Shown one piece after another: positions 44,623 through 53,750 of a DNA stretch of 64,000 nt (the stretch's first letter is position 1; each line of letters opens with the position of its first letter). Position numbers and translations under genes: made by a program. The stretch is from Microthrixaceae bacterium (GTDB taxonomy: Bacteria > Actinomycetota > Acidimicrobiia > Acidimicrobiales > Poriferisodalaceae): assembly GCA_011523825.1 (NCBI GenBank), contig WTFX01000005.1, forward strand, positions 1-64,000, in the 5' to 3' direction. The notes beneath the pieces are model-generated. The model searched no databases. It was not told the origin of the DNA and worked only from the letters and a program-made list of their open reading frames with translations.

Positions 44623-46895
44623 TGTGCGCGCTCCAATGCGTCGAGCACAGCTTCGGGTGTGATCGGCAGCGAGTCGACCGGGGCGCCGATGGCGTCGGCT
44701 ACCGCATTGGCGATTGCGGCAGCCACCGGCACGACGGGCGGCTCAGCTGCGCCCTTGGCGCCGAAGGGGCCTGCGGGGTCGGCGTGCTCCATCACGATGG
44801 CCTCCACCTTGGGCACGTCCGCCGCGAGCGGCAGCCCGTGTGCCTTGAAGTTGCGCTGAACGTAGCGGCCGTGATCCAGGTCGACCCGTTCGCTCAAAGC
44901 GAAACCCAAGCCCTGTGCGACGCCGCCTTGGATCTGTCCGGTGATGGCGTCGGGATGGATGGCTCTACCGACCTCCTGGCACACGACGTACCGATCCACG
45001 GTGACCTGGCCGGTGACAGGGTCGACGCTGACCTCGGCCTGATGAAGGTGATATGTGGGGGTGGGCCATCCCTTGATCAGCATCCCTGTTGCGCACATCG
45101 GGTCATGCGGCGGTGTGGGCGTGACGTAGGAGGCGCCTGCAGCGATGGGCCCCTCGGACCAGGTAGCCGCCTGCGCGATCTGGCCGAGCGTCACGCTGGC
45201 GGTCGGCACGCCGGCAACTGACACCACGCCGTCGGTGATCACCAGATCCTCCGCGGCGGCTTCGAGCATCTGCGAGGCCCGTTCGAGCACGTGACTGCGC
45301 ACCTCCACGGAGGCGTCGGCGATGGCCCGGCCCACCACGTGGGTGGTGCGGCTGCCCTGCGACCCTGCGTCATAGCCGGTGGCGTCGGTGTCGGGCATGG
45401 TCACGGTGACGCGCTCGGTCGCCATGCCCAGCGCCTCGGCCGCGATCTGCCGCAGCCCGGTGGCCACGGCACCCGAGCCGTTCTCGGTTGCCGAGGTGAT
45501 CACGGTGGCGGTGCCGTCCTCGTTCAGCTTCACGGTTGCATGGCCCGGCATCGGATTGGTCAGCCAGACCGCCGCCGCCTGCCCGACACCGCGCAGTTCT
45601 CCTGCACCAGCGTCCCGCCACCCAGCCAGCTCGTTGACTCGTTCGAAGGCCTCTCGCAAGATCGACACCTGTTCGAGGGGCTGACCGTTGCGCATCAGGT
45701 CGCCGTCCTGCGCGAGCGAGGCCAGCCGGAACTCCCGGCGGTCACGGCCCAGCGTGTCGGCGACGGCATCCATATGGCGCTCGTTCGCGAATACCAGCCA
45801 CGGCCCGTTGACGCCCCGGTAGGCGCCCGTCGGCGCTGTGTTCGTGTACACGTTGCGGGTCCGGATCCGCGCGGTTCCCACCCGGTAGATCGACCCGAAG
45901 ACGAACATGGGAATCGACGACAGCGCCGGGCCGTTGTTGGCGTAAGCGCCGCTGTCAGACACGATCTCCACGTCGGTGGCCAGGATCGTGCCGTCGCGCC
46001 GGACTGCAGAGCGCACTGCGGTGATCGCATTGGCCCGGCACGGCGCCACCAGCCGTTCTTCGAGCGCCGTGTGCTGCATCCGCACCGGACGCCGGTAGCG
46101 CTGCGCCAGCAGCGCCGCGAACGCCTCGAGACTCACGTCGAGCTTGGACCCGAACCCGCCGCCGATGTGATGCCCCACCACCCGCACAGCGGACGGTGCG
46201 ACACCCAGGATCTGGGCCACCCGGTCACGCAGACGGAACGGGTACTGGTGGGAGACCTCGATGGTGAACCGGCCCGACTCGTAGGTGGCCAGCGCCATCT
46301 TGGGCTCCAGGTGAGCTTGGTACTGCCGAGGCGTGCGGTAGGTGCCTTCGACCACGAAGTCCGCCGCCGCGAACGCCTCGTCGAGGTCGCCTGGGTCGTG
46401 GATGACCTCGGCGACCACGTTGCCGTTGCGCCCGATGTCGGCTCCGCCTGCGACTGCGAAGCGATTCCAGTCGGGATGCACCAGGCGCGAACCCGGTGCC
46501 AGTGCCTGTTCTGGCGTGGAGACGGGCTCGACTGGCTCGATGTCGATGGCGACTGATCGCGCCCCGGCTTCGGCCGCGGCTCGGCTTTCCGCGACCACGA
46601 TCGCGACCGGTTCGCCCTCATAGGCGACGTAGTCGGCTGCCAGCATGGGCGTGTCCGACACGATCACACCGGTCCTCCAGTCCGGCACGTCAGCAGCAGT
46701 CACGATCTCCAGCACCCCGTCGACTCTGAGTGCGGGGATTGGGTCGATCGCTCGGATCTGGCCGGCAGCCGCCGGCGAACGGGCAAGCGACGCCCACAGC
46801 ATCCCGGTCCGGGACAGATCGGCGCCGAAGACTGCCTGGCCGCGCAGCTTTGCATCGGCATCGCTGCGATCCGGGCTGGTTCCCAGTGCGCTCAC
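44619..46895 (-). CDS. Molybdenum hydroxylase large subunit (CoxL/XdhA type)
   Basis: 758 residues from GTG 46,895, which overlaps the Fe-S subunit stop; a longer frame reading back into that gene is spurious. Molybdopterin-binding motifs: HHIGGGFGSKLD, TGAYRGVNGPWLVFANE and the active-site Glu in FGAKGAAEPPVVPVA. The AYRGVNGP loop differs from the AYRCSFR of true CO dehydrogenase, so it is a general hydroxylase for heterocycles or aldehydes. Third subunit in the order FAD, Fe-S, Mo. Confidence 0.88.
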   Translation of the reverse strand: MSALGTSPDRSDADAKLRGQAVFGADLSRTGMLWASLARSPAAAGQIRAIDPIPALRVDGVLEIVTAADVPDWRTGVIVSDTPMLAADYVAYEGEPVAIVVAESRAAAEAGARSVAIDIEPVEPVSTPEQALAPGSRLVHPDWNRFAVAGGADIGRNGNVVAEVIHDPGDLDEAFAAADFVVEGTYRTPRQYQAHLEPKMALATYESGRFTIEVSHQYPFRLRDRVAQILGVAPSAVRVVGHHIGGGFGSKLDVSLEAFAALLAQRYRRPVRMQHTALEERLVAPCRANAITAVRSAVRRDGTILATDVEIVSDSGAYANNGPALSSIPMFVFGSIYRVGTARIRTRNVYTNTAPTGAYRGVNGPWLVFANERHMDAVADTLGRDRREFRLASLAQDGDLMRNGQPLEQVSILREAFERVNELAGWRDAGAGELRGVGQAAAVWLTNPMPGHATVKLNEDGTATVITSATENGSGAVATGLRQIAAEALGMATERVTVTMPDTDATGYDAGSQGSRTTHVVGRAIADASVEVRSHVLERASQMLEAAAEDLVITDGVVSVAGVPTASVTLGQIAQAATWSEGPIAAGASYVTPTPPHDPMCATGMLIKGWPTPTYHLHQAEVSVDPVTGQVTVDRYVVCQEVGRAIHPDAITGQIQGGVAQGLGFALSERVDLDHGRYVQRNFKAHGLPLAADVPKVEAIVMEHADPAGPFGAKGAAEPPVVPVAAAIANAVADAIGAPVDSLPITPEAVLDALERAQ

Positions 46896-47383
46896 GACGC
46901 CACCGCACGAGCAGCATCCAGTGCCGCTTCGACGATCTGCTGGTACCCGGTGCAACGGCAGATGTTGCCTGCCAGGGCCTGCCGCACCTCCGCCTCCGTC
47001 GGCTCGGACACTTCCTCGAGCAAGGCCGTGAGCACCATCAGCACCCCAGGTGTGCAGTAGCCGCATTGGACTGCCGCGTGGCGTACGAATGCCTGCTGCA
47101 GCGTCGTCAGATCGCCCGCACCGGCCAGTCCCTCGACAGTGCGCACGGCGCGGCCGTTCGTCGAGCCAGCGGCCAGGATGCAGGACGCAACCGGCCCGCC
47201 GTCAACCAGCACGGTGCAGGCGCCGCACTCGCCTTCGCCGCAGGCCTCCTTGGGGCCCGTCAATCCCAACCGGTCCCGCAGCGTTCCCAACAGCGCCTCA
47301 CCCGAATCCACCGTCAACCGGTGCGCTCGGTCATTCACGATGAGCCGGATGGTCACGTGCTGCTCTCCCGTTGGTGCAGGCAT
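46892..47383 (-). CDS. Molybdenum hydroxylase [2Fe-2S] subunit
   Basis: 163 residues. Four-Cys plant-type cluster in CGEGECGACTVLVDG with a following Cys, and the second cluster CGYCTPG...CRCTGYQQI. ATG 47,383 shares one base with the FAD-subunit stop (TGATG); a GTG nine codons later (VTIRLIVN) is an alternative. It passes electrons from the molybdenum centre to the FAD subunit. Confidence 0.9.
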   Translation of the reverse strand: MPAPTGEQHVTIRLIVNDRAHRLTVDSGEALLGTLRDRLGLTGPKEACGEGECGACTVLVDGGPVASCILAAGSTNGRAVRTVEGLAGAGDLTTLQQAFVRHAAVQCGYCTPGVLMVLTALLEEVSEPTEAEVRQALAGNICRCTGYQQIVEAALDAARAVAS

Positions 47384-48249
47384 CAGGCGACCACCCCGGA
47401 GATCTCTGCACTGCAGCGCCCGGCGAGCCGGCCGAACAGTCCGGGCAACACGCGCCGGCGGTACTGACTTTCGACCGAGTCCCCCGGTCCCACCGCATCG
47501 GCCAACGCCGCCCTTGCTTCGGTGAATGCGCCGGATTCGTCGCTGAGCTGGGTGCCCAACAACACCGACTCGGCGGCAGGAACCCGATGTGCAGATCGGT
47601 CACCGCCGCACATCGCTATGCGGACACCGTCGATCACACCGCTCGGAGAAACGTGCAGCCGGAGCGCCAGGCCCACGACGGCCACATCCATGGAGCTGCG
47701 GCGTGCCACCTTCAGGTATCCCTCCGCACTGCGTTCGCCGAGCGGCTCCAGCTCGACCGCACGCAGCAATTCGGTGGGTCGCAGCGCCGTGGTGCCCGGG
47801 CCTTCGAGGAACTCCTCCAACCCGATGCGCCGCCGACCCGACTTGGATACCAGCGTCAGCTGCGCGCCGGCGACGAGCAGGGCCGGCAGCGTGTCGGCCG
47901 TCGAGGCTGCAGAGCAGATGTTGCCGCCCAAGGTCGCGACGGTCTGGGTCTGCCACGCCCCCACCGCGGCGGCCGCCTGGGACAGTGCCGGATGGCGCAG
48001 TGCAATCAGCGACGCAGTGGCGAGCCGTCGCATCGTGACGAGCGCGCCGATGCTCGTCACCCCGCCGACCTCGGAGATGCCCTGCAGCCCTTCGATCCCC
48101 CCGATGTCGATCAGCGCTGCGGGGACCTGCTCGCCCTGCAGGAAGCGGGGCATGACGTCGGTTCCGCCCGCAAGGACGCGCCCCTCAGCACCCCAGCGAG
48201 TCAGCTCGTCGACTGCCTCGGCGACACTGCTGACCCTGCAGTACTGCAC
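47383..48249 (-). CDS. Molybdenum hydroxylase FAD subunit (CoxM/XdhB type)
   Basis: 288 residues. FAD-binding motifs AGGTDVMPRFLQG and ATLGGNICSAASTADTLPAL are both present, followed by the CO-dehydrogenase flavoprotein C-terminal domain. Eighteen bases downstream of the MetE/UROD-like gene and coupled to the Fe-S subunit, so it belongs to the same transcript. Confidence 0.9.
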   Translation of the reverse strand: MQYCRVSSVAEAVDELTRWGAEGRVLAGGTDVMPRFLQGEQVPAALIDIGGIEGLQGISEVGGVTSIGALVTMRRLATASLIALRHPALSQAAAAVGAWQTQTVATLGGNICSAASTADTLPALLVAGAQLTLVSKSGRRRIGLEEFLEGPGTTALRPTELLRAVELEPLGERSAEGYLKVARRSSMDVAVVGLALRLHVSPSGVIDGVRIAMCGGDRSAHRVPAAESVLLGTQLSDESGAFTEARAALADAVGPGDSVESQYRRRVLPGLFGRLAGRCSAEISGVVA

Positions 48250-48267
48250 CGCCGACCCTCCTGCGCC

Positions 48268-49308
48268 TCAGGATTCCCAAGGCTCGCTGAGGGCGGCGTG
48301 CTGGTCGAGCAGTGCAGGAATCTGCGAAATCGGGCGGCGGCCGAATCCGCACTCGGTGGCGAGTCCGAACCGCGGCACGTGCCGGGAAGCCGTGGCGATC
48401 CGGCGCCGGGTCCCCTCCTGCCCGCCCGTGACATGCACCAACCCGAGGTACAGCTCGGTCTCGTCGGGGATCTCCACCGCTCCCAGCGCTTCGAAGTACG
48501 CGTCGTCGTCACGCTGCTTCGGCACCGGCAGGTGGATCCAGTCGATGCGGCGATGCACCTGCTCCAGCAGCGTCTCGGCTGTCCACGCCAGGTGACCGGT
48601 GTCGCTAGGTTCGACGAAGTGCTGATGGCCGGCGTCGCCGTAGCACAGGTGGTAGCCCATCTCGACCTTCCCGGGCACGAGGTTGCCGAGATAGGCAATG
48701 TGCTCCGCGACGCCCTCACGGGCATCGACGCCGTCGCCAGCGGTGTCCAGGTAGGTCCACAGGCCTTCGAGGATCCCGAACTCGATGCAAACCTCCCATT
48801 GGATGGACAGGCGGTCGTTGGGGATGCCGTCGAGAATGCGTGCGAGCTGGGCTTCCATGGCTGCGGTCCACGCGTCGAGCACAGCCGGGCGAGACTGCGG
48901 CGCCACATAGATGGTGACCACGCTGAGCGGCGACGGCAGTCCCACCATGAACCGCAGGTTCGCCGGCAGCGTGCCAGCGCTGTGAGCTGCCGCGAACCGC
49001 TCCCACGAGGCGAGCGCTGCGTCGGCATATCCCAGATCGACCAGCTCGAGCGGCCCCGCGCCGTCGACGATCTCGTGCTGAGGAACGTCACGGCCCAGGT
49101 ACGCCGAGTTCACCGACCTGGTCTCAAGCTGCGGGCATTGCGACAGCTTGGGGAATTGCCAGGCAATCCAGGTGTCGCGTTCGCCGACCTCGCCGTCGGG
49201 CACGCGGCGCAGGTGGCCTGCCAGGTGGTCCCGCACCAGTGCGAACAGCTCGCCCGGCTCGCTGACGGGAGCACTGCCGACCAAGTGAGCACCCTGTACT
49301 CGGGCCAT
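48268..49308 (-). CDS. MetE/UROD-superfamily-like protein
   Basis: 346 residues from ATG 49,308, with GGGAGG five bases upstream. The C-terminal GLATECGFGRRP and the pattern of LRFMVGLPSPLSVV, DWIHLPVPKQRDDD and LYLGLVHVTGGQEG suggest the TIM-barrel superfamily of cobalamin-independent methionine synthase and uroporphyrinogen decarboxylase. It is far shorter than MetE. Members encoded beside corrinoid enzymes often act as methyltransferases or demethylases; here it sits directly after the cobalamin-type dehalogenase gene. Substrate unknown. Confidence 0.6.
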   Translation of the reverse strand: MARVQGAHLVGSAPVSEPGELFALVRDHLAGHLRRVPDGEVGERDTWIAWQFPKLSQCPQLETRSVNSAYLGRDVPQHEIVDGAGPLELVDLGYADAALASWERFAAAHSAGTLPANLRFMVGLPSPLSVVTIYVAPQSRPAVLDAWTAAMEAQLARILDGIPNDRLSIQWEVCIEFGILEGLWTYLDTAGDGVDAREGVAEHIAYLGNLVPGKVEMGYHLCYGDAGHQHFVEPSDTGHLAWTAETLLEQVHRRIDWIHLPVPKQRDDDAYFEALGAVEIPDETELYLGLVHVTGGQEGTRRRIATASRHVPRFGLATECGFGRRPISQIPALLDQHAALSEPWES

Positions 49309-49318
49309 TCCCGCCTCC

Positions 49319-51394
49319 CTAATGTCCGATGCGTTCGCGAGCTTCGGCCGGCCGTTCGGCTTCTTGGGAGGCTGCGATGCCGGCCTCGCGGTCGAGCGAG
49401 AAGGGCGCCATGCCGTCAGGTCCTGGCGGCGCCATCTCGGGCGGGAACATCGCAAACCCCGACTCGTCCCGCGGCTTGCGGTCGAGATTGAGGCCGCGCG
49501 TGTTGGCGCCCTTCGGCGGCTCCACCGGCACGTCATCGAGCACCTCGATGTCGACCCACCACTTCTTGGCCTGGTTGATCTCCCCCCGACCGAGCTTGTC
49601 GTCCAAGCGGGCGATCCAAGATCGGGTGAACGGCAGCTTCATCGCCGCCCACTGGAACGGACGCTCAGCCAGCACGCCCTCGATGTTGTAGGGGCAGGTC
49701 TTCATGCAGCGCCCGCAGGCCGAGCCGCGCATGTTGGTGATGCGGTAGCGGGCACAGCGATCCACGTCGGGCTTCCACATCTCATAGCCGTTGAACATCA
49801 CCTTGTCGCCGAACCGGATGGCACCGACCGGGCACTCGCGAGCGCACTTGGTGCACTTCGTGCAGAAGTCCTGCAGGCCGAAATCGATGGGACGATCCGG
49901 TGTCAGCGGCATGTCGGTAGTGATTGCGCCGGACTTGAAACGCGGACCCACGAACGGGTTCAGCACCAGCTCGCCGATGCGCGACAGCTCGCCGATGCCG
50001 GCGGACAGCAGCAGCGGGATGTGGTTGATCTCGTCGTCGGCGGCGGTGTGAGCCTGCGCGGCGTAGCCGAGCCGGCGGATCTGCGCGGCGATCGCGTTGG
50101 CGATGATCGACGCCCGCAGGTACGCCCGCATCGATTGCGCTCCGCTGATCCAGTCATCGCCCGAAGCGCCTTCCATGGTCTCGAAACCCTGGTCGAGCAC
50201 GAACACGATGGCGTTGCGGTGCAGGTTCTCGATCGGCGATCCATCTGGCCGGTGGGAGTACCACGCGTATTCGGGCGCTTCACACACGCCGGTCATGTCG
50301 GCACCGATGAAGTGGCCGAGAGCCTTGACCGCATCGGCATTCGCGTCGGCGTCGTCAGCACCGGCAGCCACTTCGGGCGCCGCTTCCCCTCGCTGCAGTG
50401 GCACCAAGCGCCGCAGCATCTCCTGCGAGGCGATGCCGTGCGGTGCCTTGCGGATGAACCGGGCGACCTCTTTGCGCGGCCGGGGACCGAGGTCACCGGC
50501 ACCGGCCCGGACGAAGAAGTTGTGGCGGGCTGCGGGTCGCTTGACCTCGTCAGCGATGACGAGCGTCGTCGGCTCGTCGACGCGCTTGACCTTCTCCATT
50601 GGGTAGCGGCCGAGATGCCACGGGCGATGGCGGCCGTCCAGGCGGCTCCACCCTGGCCGGGTGCCGCCCCAGCCCAACCAGTGCTTGGTGGCGATGCGCA
50701 GGTTCTGCAGCGCACTGCGCCGCGCGAGGGGGCCGTCGGGTGTCAGCTCCAAGCTGGTCGTCACCGCCGAGACGGCGAATCCCCGCTTCAGGAATGGGTG
50801 GCCGAGCCCACGGCCTCCGGCTTCGAGCACGCCGGCTTCGACAGCAACCCGGCGACAGTCGACATCGGAGGCGGCGGCTGTGTGGGCAGTGGCGCTGTAT
50901 CCAAGGGTGCCGAGATAGCGGGTGAGCACGGTGGCGATCTCGGTGGCGCGCAGGTCAGCGTTGTCCTGTTCGGATCCGCTGATCCAGTCGTATCCCGGCT
51001 CGCCCGGTCGGATCGGCCGCCCGATTCCCACGACGACGGCGATGGCGCTGTGATGCCCCTCGATCGGCTCATCGATCCAGCAGGCCGGTGACGGTTCGCA
51101 GATGCCTGCAAGGTCGGCATCGAGAAAGAAGCAGTACCCCCGCATGTTGTCCACCGCTGCCTGCGTGCTGGGCATCGGCGCTGGCGCGGCCAGGACATCC
51201 GCCGTGCGGCAGGCGGTGAAGACGTCGACGATGTCGTCGAACGTGTGCGAGACACTCCAGGTGCCCGGCGACGCGGGCAGCGGCCCTGCCGGCAGCGCCG
51301 CCGCGCCCAGCGAACCGGGCGTACGGCGCGGCAATAGTTCGGTGGGCAGCGGACCGGCCGCTGCAGGACGTTTGCCGTGCGAGAACAGGCGCAC
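49319..51394 (-). CDS. Cytosolic reductive dehalogenase-like cobalamin/Fe-S protein
   Basis: 691 residues from GTG 51,394. Two [4Fe-4S] sites near the C-terminus: FCTKCTKCARECP (about 510-521) and C-x12-CGRCMKTCPYN (about 545-569), as in RdhA and related queuosine reductases. The preceding cobalamin-binding-like region is duplicated: an N-terminal half (about 85-260: HSAIAVVVGIG, YDWISGSEQDNADLRA, HTAAASDVDCR) mirrors the central half (about 365-490: NAIVFVLDQGF, DDWISGAQSMRAYLRA, HTAADDEINH). No Tat signal or membrane anchor. This matches the soluble catabolic dehalogenases of aerobes such as NpRdhA (about 700 residues, degenerate N-terminal duplicate), which remove halogens from halophenols. 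Flanked by VOC and MetE-like genes. Confidence 0.82.
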   Translation of the reverse strand: MRLFSHGKRPAAAGPLPTELLPRRTPGSLGAAALPAGPLPASPGTWSVSHTFDDIVDVFTACRTADVLAAPAPMPSTQAAVDNMRGYCFFLDADLAGICEPSPACWIDEPIEGHHSAIAVVVGIGRPIRPGEPGYDWISGSEQDNADLRATEIATVLTRYLGTLGYSATAHTAAASDVDCRRVAVEAGVLEAGGRGLGHPFLKRGFAVSAVTTSLELTPDGPLARRSALQNLRIATKHWLGWGGTRPGWSRLDGRHRPWHLGRYPMEKVKRVDEPTTLVIADEVKRPAARHNFFVRAGAGDLGPRPRKEVARFIRKAPHGIASQEMLRRLVPLQRGEAAPEVAAGADDADANADAVKALGHFIGADMTGVCEAPEYAWYSHRPDGSPIENLHRNAIVFVLDQGFETMEGASGDDWISGAQSMRAYLRASIIANAIAAQIRRLGYAAQAHTAADDEINHIPLLLSAGIGELSRIGELVLNPFVGPRFKSGAITTDMPLTPDRPIDFGLQDFCTKCTKCARECPVGAIRFGDKVMFNGYEMWKPDVDRCARYRITNMRGSACGRCMKTCPYNIEGVLAERPFQWAAMKLPFTRSWIARLDDKLGRGEINQAKKWWVDIEVLDDVPVEPPKGANTRGLNLDRKPRDESGFAMFPPEMAPPGPDGMAPFSLDREAGIAASQEAERPAEARERIGH

Positions 51395-52078
51395 TCAGTC
51401 GGCGCCGACCGGGGGCGTGGTCTCGCTCATGCGGTCCCACACCACCTGGTCGGGCAGGCTCATCACCATGTCGTAGTGATCTTCGGGCATCAGCCGCGGC
51501 ATGCCGGTGTCCCCCGACGGCTGCGGCACTGGCTCGGCTGGACGGGAGAACTCCGCCGGTTGCTTCAGGGCCTCGAGCTCGGCGGCAGAGATGCCACACA
51601 GATCTTGAACTTCAGGGTCCACCCACTGCTCCACCGGGATGGCCGAACCGCATGCCACCTCCAATGCCAAGCCCTCGGGGCCAGCAAAGTAGATCGACTG
51701 GATGAAGCCGTGGTCGATCGGGCCGAAGACCTGCACTCCCCGGTCACGGATGCGGTCCCGCAACGCCATCAGATCCTCGAACGTGTCCACGTTGAAGGCA
51801 ACATGCTGCATCGTGCCGGCAGTCACCGGTTCGCCCGGACCGCCGGCGTGGGTGACCCCCAGCTCGATGTCCTTGGCATTGTCGGGATGCTGCACGAACG
51901 CGACGTAGCTGTCAGGCGCGAGCTCCACGAAGCCGTGGTAGGTGCCGTCGACGCCGTGCATCCAGTACAGGGCCTTCAGCGGCAGGCCCAGCACATCGCA
52001 CCAGAACTCCAGCTGGCCCTTCATGTCCCGCGTCGACAAGGCCAGATGATTCACGCCATTGGGATGCAATGCAGTCAT
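51395..52078 (-). CDS. VOC-family (extradiol dioxygenase-like) protein
   Basis: 227 residues. A full VOC pair with candidate metal ligands His (GVNHLALSTRDM), His (TMQHVAFNVDTF) and Glu (EGLALEVACGS), the 2-His-1-carboxylate set of extradiol ring-cleavage dioxygenases. A proline-rich tail of about 60 residues follows (RLMPEDHYDMVMSLPDQVVW). Its TGA is followed directly by the GTG of the dehalogenase-like gene, so the two are co-translated; ring cleavage of a dehalogenated phenol is a reasonable guess. Confidence 0.82.
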   Translation of the reverse strand: MTALHPNGVNHLALSTRDMKGQLEFWCDVLGLPLKALYWMHGVDGTYHGFVELAPDSYVAFVQHPDNAKDIELGVTHAGGPGEPVTAGTMQHVAFNVDTFEDLMALRDRIRDRGVQVFGPIDHGFIQSIYFAGPEGLALEVACGSAIPVEQWVDPEVQDLCGISAAELEALKQPAEFSRPAEPVPQPSGDTGMPRLMPEDHYDMVMSLPDQVVWDRMSETTPPVGAD

Positions 52079-52153
52079 TCGAGCCCGCCCCCCTTCTGCA
52101 GATCTCTCCTGACTATATGTCTTGAGGATTCAGGGGGACCGACCTGAGTGCGC

Positions 52154-52615
52154 TCAGGAACTCTCGGCCGCGTGCGCCGCCTTGCTGGCCTCGTACCCCT
52201 CCAGCATCTCGATGAAGCGGTTCGGGTTGTAGATGTCTTCCTCGTAGTTCCACAAGCCATTCCCGGCGTACTTGAGGAGCGAGAAGTTGTACTCCCGATG
52301 GTCCGAGCCGTCGCCGGGGTCGCCCATGCGATTCCAGATCTGGCACACCACCCAGCCGCGTTCTTCGTCGATGATGTGCCACTCGATGGGGAACTCGATC
52401 ATCTCCGATCCCGGCCACTCGCTCATCTGGGACTGGATCCACTCGTAGATGGCTTCCCGCCCGATCATCGTGCCGAAGAAGTGCTCGACGTAGGTGGCGT
52501 CTTCGGTGAAACAGTCAGCCCAGTCGCGCCAGTCGCCGGTCTGCCCCGCTTTCTTGCTCGCCGCTTGATAGGTGGCAAGCGCCTGCTCGATCTCGTCTCG
52601 GCTCCACTGGCTCAT
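52154..52615 (-). CDS. SnoaL/NTF2-like protein
   Basis: 153 residues. Cone-shaped NTF2-like fold signatures: DWRDWADCFTEDATYVEHFF, IGREAIYEWIQSQM and a buried-Trp strand GWVVCQIWNRMGD. Many such proteins are small-molecule isomerases, cyclases or dehydratases. Located 55 bases after the LLM gene and 75 bases before the VOC gene on the same strand. Confidence 0.82.
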   Translation of the reverse strand: MSQWSRDEIEQALATYQAASKKAGQTGDWRDWADCFTEDATYVEHFFGTMIGREAIYEWIQSQMSEWPGSEMIEFPIEWHIIDEERGWVVCQIWNRMGDPGDGSDHREYNFSLLKYAGNGLWNYEEDIYNPNRFIEMLEGYEASKAAHAAESS

Positions 52616-52670
52616 GGCGGCTCATCCTCGGTTCTTGTCTGGGGCGGCCGAAGCGTAAGCGGCGGGGCGC

Positions 52671-53681
52671 TCAGGGCGCCGCCAGTGGGACCATCACGTG
52701 CTCCGCGAAGAGATCGAACGAGCGGTCCACCTCATAGGCGGACAGATCGCCCCACGCGAAAACGCCCACGAAGTAGTCCGTGCCGGCTTCGGTGGCGAAC
52801 TGCTCGCAGTGCTCGCGCACTGTCTGCGGCGAACCGACCACGACGGCCTGGAAGTGCTTGGCCTTGTCGTAGTCGCCGCCGAGCGTCGGGTCATTCGGCG
52901 GCGTCATCTCATATCGCCTGAACAGCCGTGTCAGATGCTCGGTGAACGCAGCCCAGGTGCGGCGCCCGATCTCGTCGGCCTCTTCATCGGTGGGCGCCAC
53001 CACCAGTCGCCGCAGGCCGCCGATCATCGGCGCGTGGTGGCGGCCGATGCCGTCTTCGCCGAGAAGTTCGCTGTACCGGGCGGTGCTGGCGGCCACGACG
53101 GCAAGCGGCCCCGCGGCCATGGTGCGCACGCCCATCTCGGCGGCAGTCCCCAGCTGGCCAGGACGCCACAACGGCGGGTAGGGCTTCTGGTAGGGCTCGA
53201 ATTCGATCGGCACGTCGCGGAATTCGTAGAACTGCCCGTCGAAGCTGAAGTTCCCGCTGGTCTGCATGGCCGCCAGGATCAGCTCCAGCGACTCGTCGGT
53301 CTGCGCGATGGCGTCGTCGGGGTCGAGGCCCCACAGCAGGTGCTCGGGCACGCTGATGCCTTTGCCGAAGCCGAACTCCAGCCGGCCCTCGGAGAGCTGA
53401 TCCAGCATGCACAGCTCCTCGGCCAAACGGATCGGGTGGTAGAAGGGCAGCAGGTGCACCAGTGAGCAGATGCGGATGCGGCTGGTGCGCTCGATGGCGG
53501 CCGCCAGGAACACGTTGATGCTTGGTGCGGCATCGAGCGGGATCAGGTGGTGCTCGGACTTGTGCCAGCCCCACACGCCGGCCTCCTCGGCCCGAACCAG
53601 CAGGTCCAGACGGTGCCGGTAGAGCTCATGCCACGGCACGTCTCCGGGCTGTTCGAGCTGGTCGAAGATGCCGAACCGCAT
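52671..53681 (-). CDS. LLM-class flavin-dependent monooxygenase
   Basis: 336 residues. The N-terminus MRFGIFDQLEQPG and GVWGWHKSEHHLIPLDAAPS, plus LEFGFGKGISVPEHLLWGLD, place it with bacterial luciferase-like FMN monooxygenases (the WxSEHH form) rather than F420 enzymes. A reduced-flavin supply must come from elsewhere, as no flavin reductase is nearby. In the same minus-strand run as the dehalogenase-like gene. Confidence 0.87.
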   Translation of the reverse strand: MRFGIFDQLEQPGDVPWHELYRHRLDLLVRAEEAGVWGWHKSEHHLIPLDAAPSINVFLAAAIERTSRIRICSLVHLLPFYHPIRLAEELCMLDQLSEGRLEFGFGKGISVPEHLLWGLDPDDAIAQTDESLELILAAMQTSGNFSFDGQFYEFRDVPIEFEPYQKPYPPLWRPGQLGTAAEMGVRTMAAGPLAVVAASTARYSELLGEDGIGRHHAPMIGGLRRLVVAPTDEEADEIGRRTWAAFTEHLTRLFRRYEMTPPNDPTLGGDYDKAKHFQAVVVGSPQTVREHCEQFATEAGTDYFVGVFAWGDLSAYEVDRSFDLFAEHVMVPLAAP

Positions 53682-53750
53682 GAGGGGCGAGCGTAGTTCT
53701 GGGACAGGGCGCGCAGCCGGGAGGCCGGTCGGCCTGGCTCGGTCGGCCGC

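Noticed and set aside
44619-47066. Start of the molybdenum subunit inside the Fe-S subunit gene
   Set aside because: The first 57 residues would be a frame-shifted reading of the Fe-S gene; GTG 46,895 is coupled to its stop and begins family-like sequence.
44619-48249. Aerobic CO dehydrogenase (coxMSL)
   Set aside because: The large subunit has AYRGVNGP instead of the Cys-containing AYRCSFR loop needed for CO oxidation.
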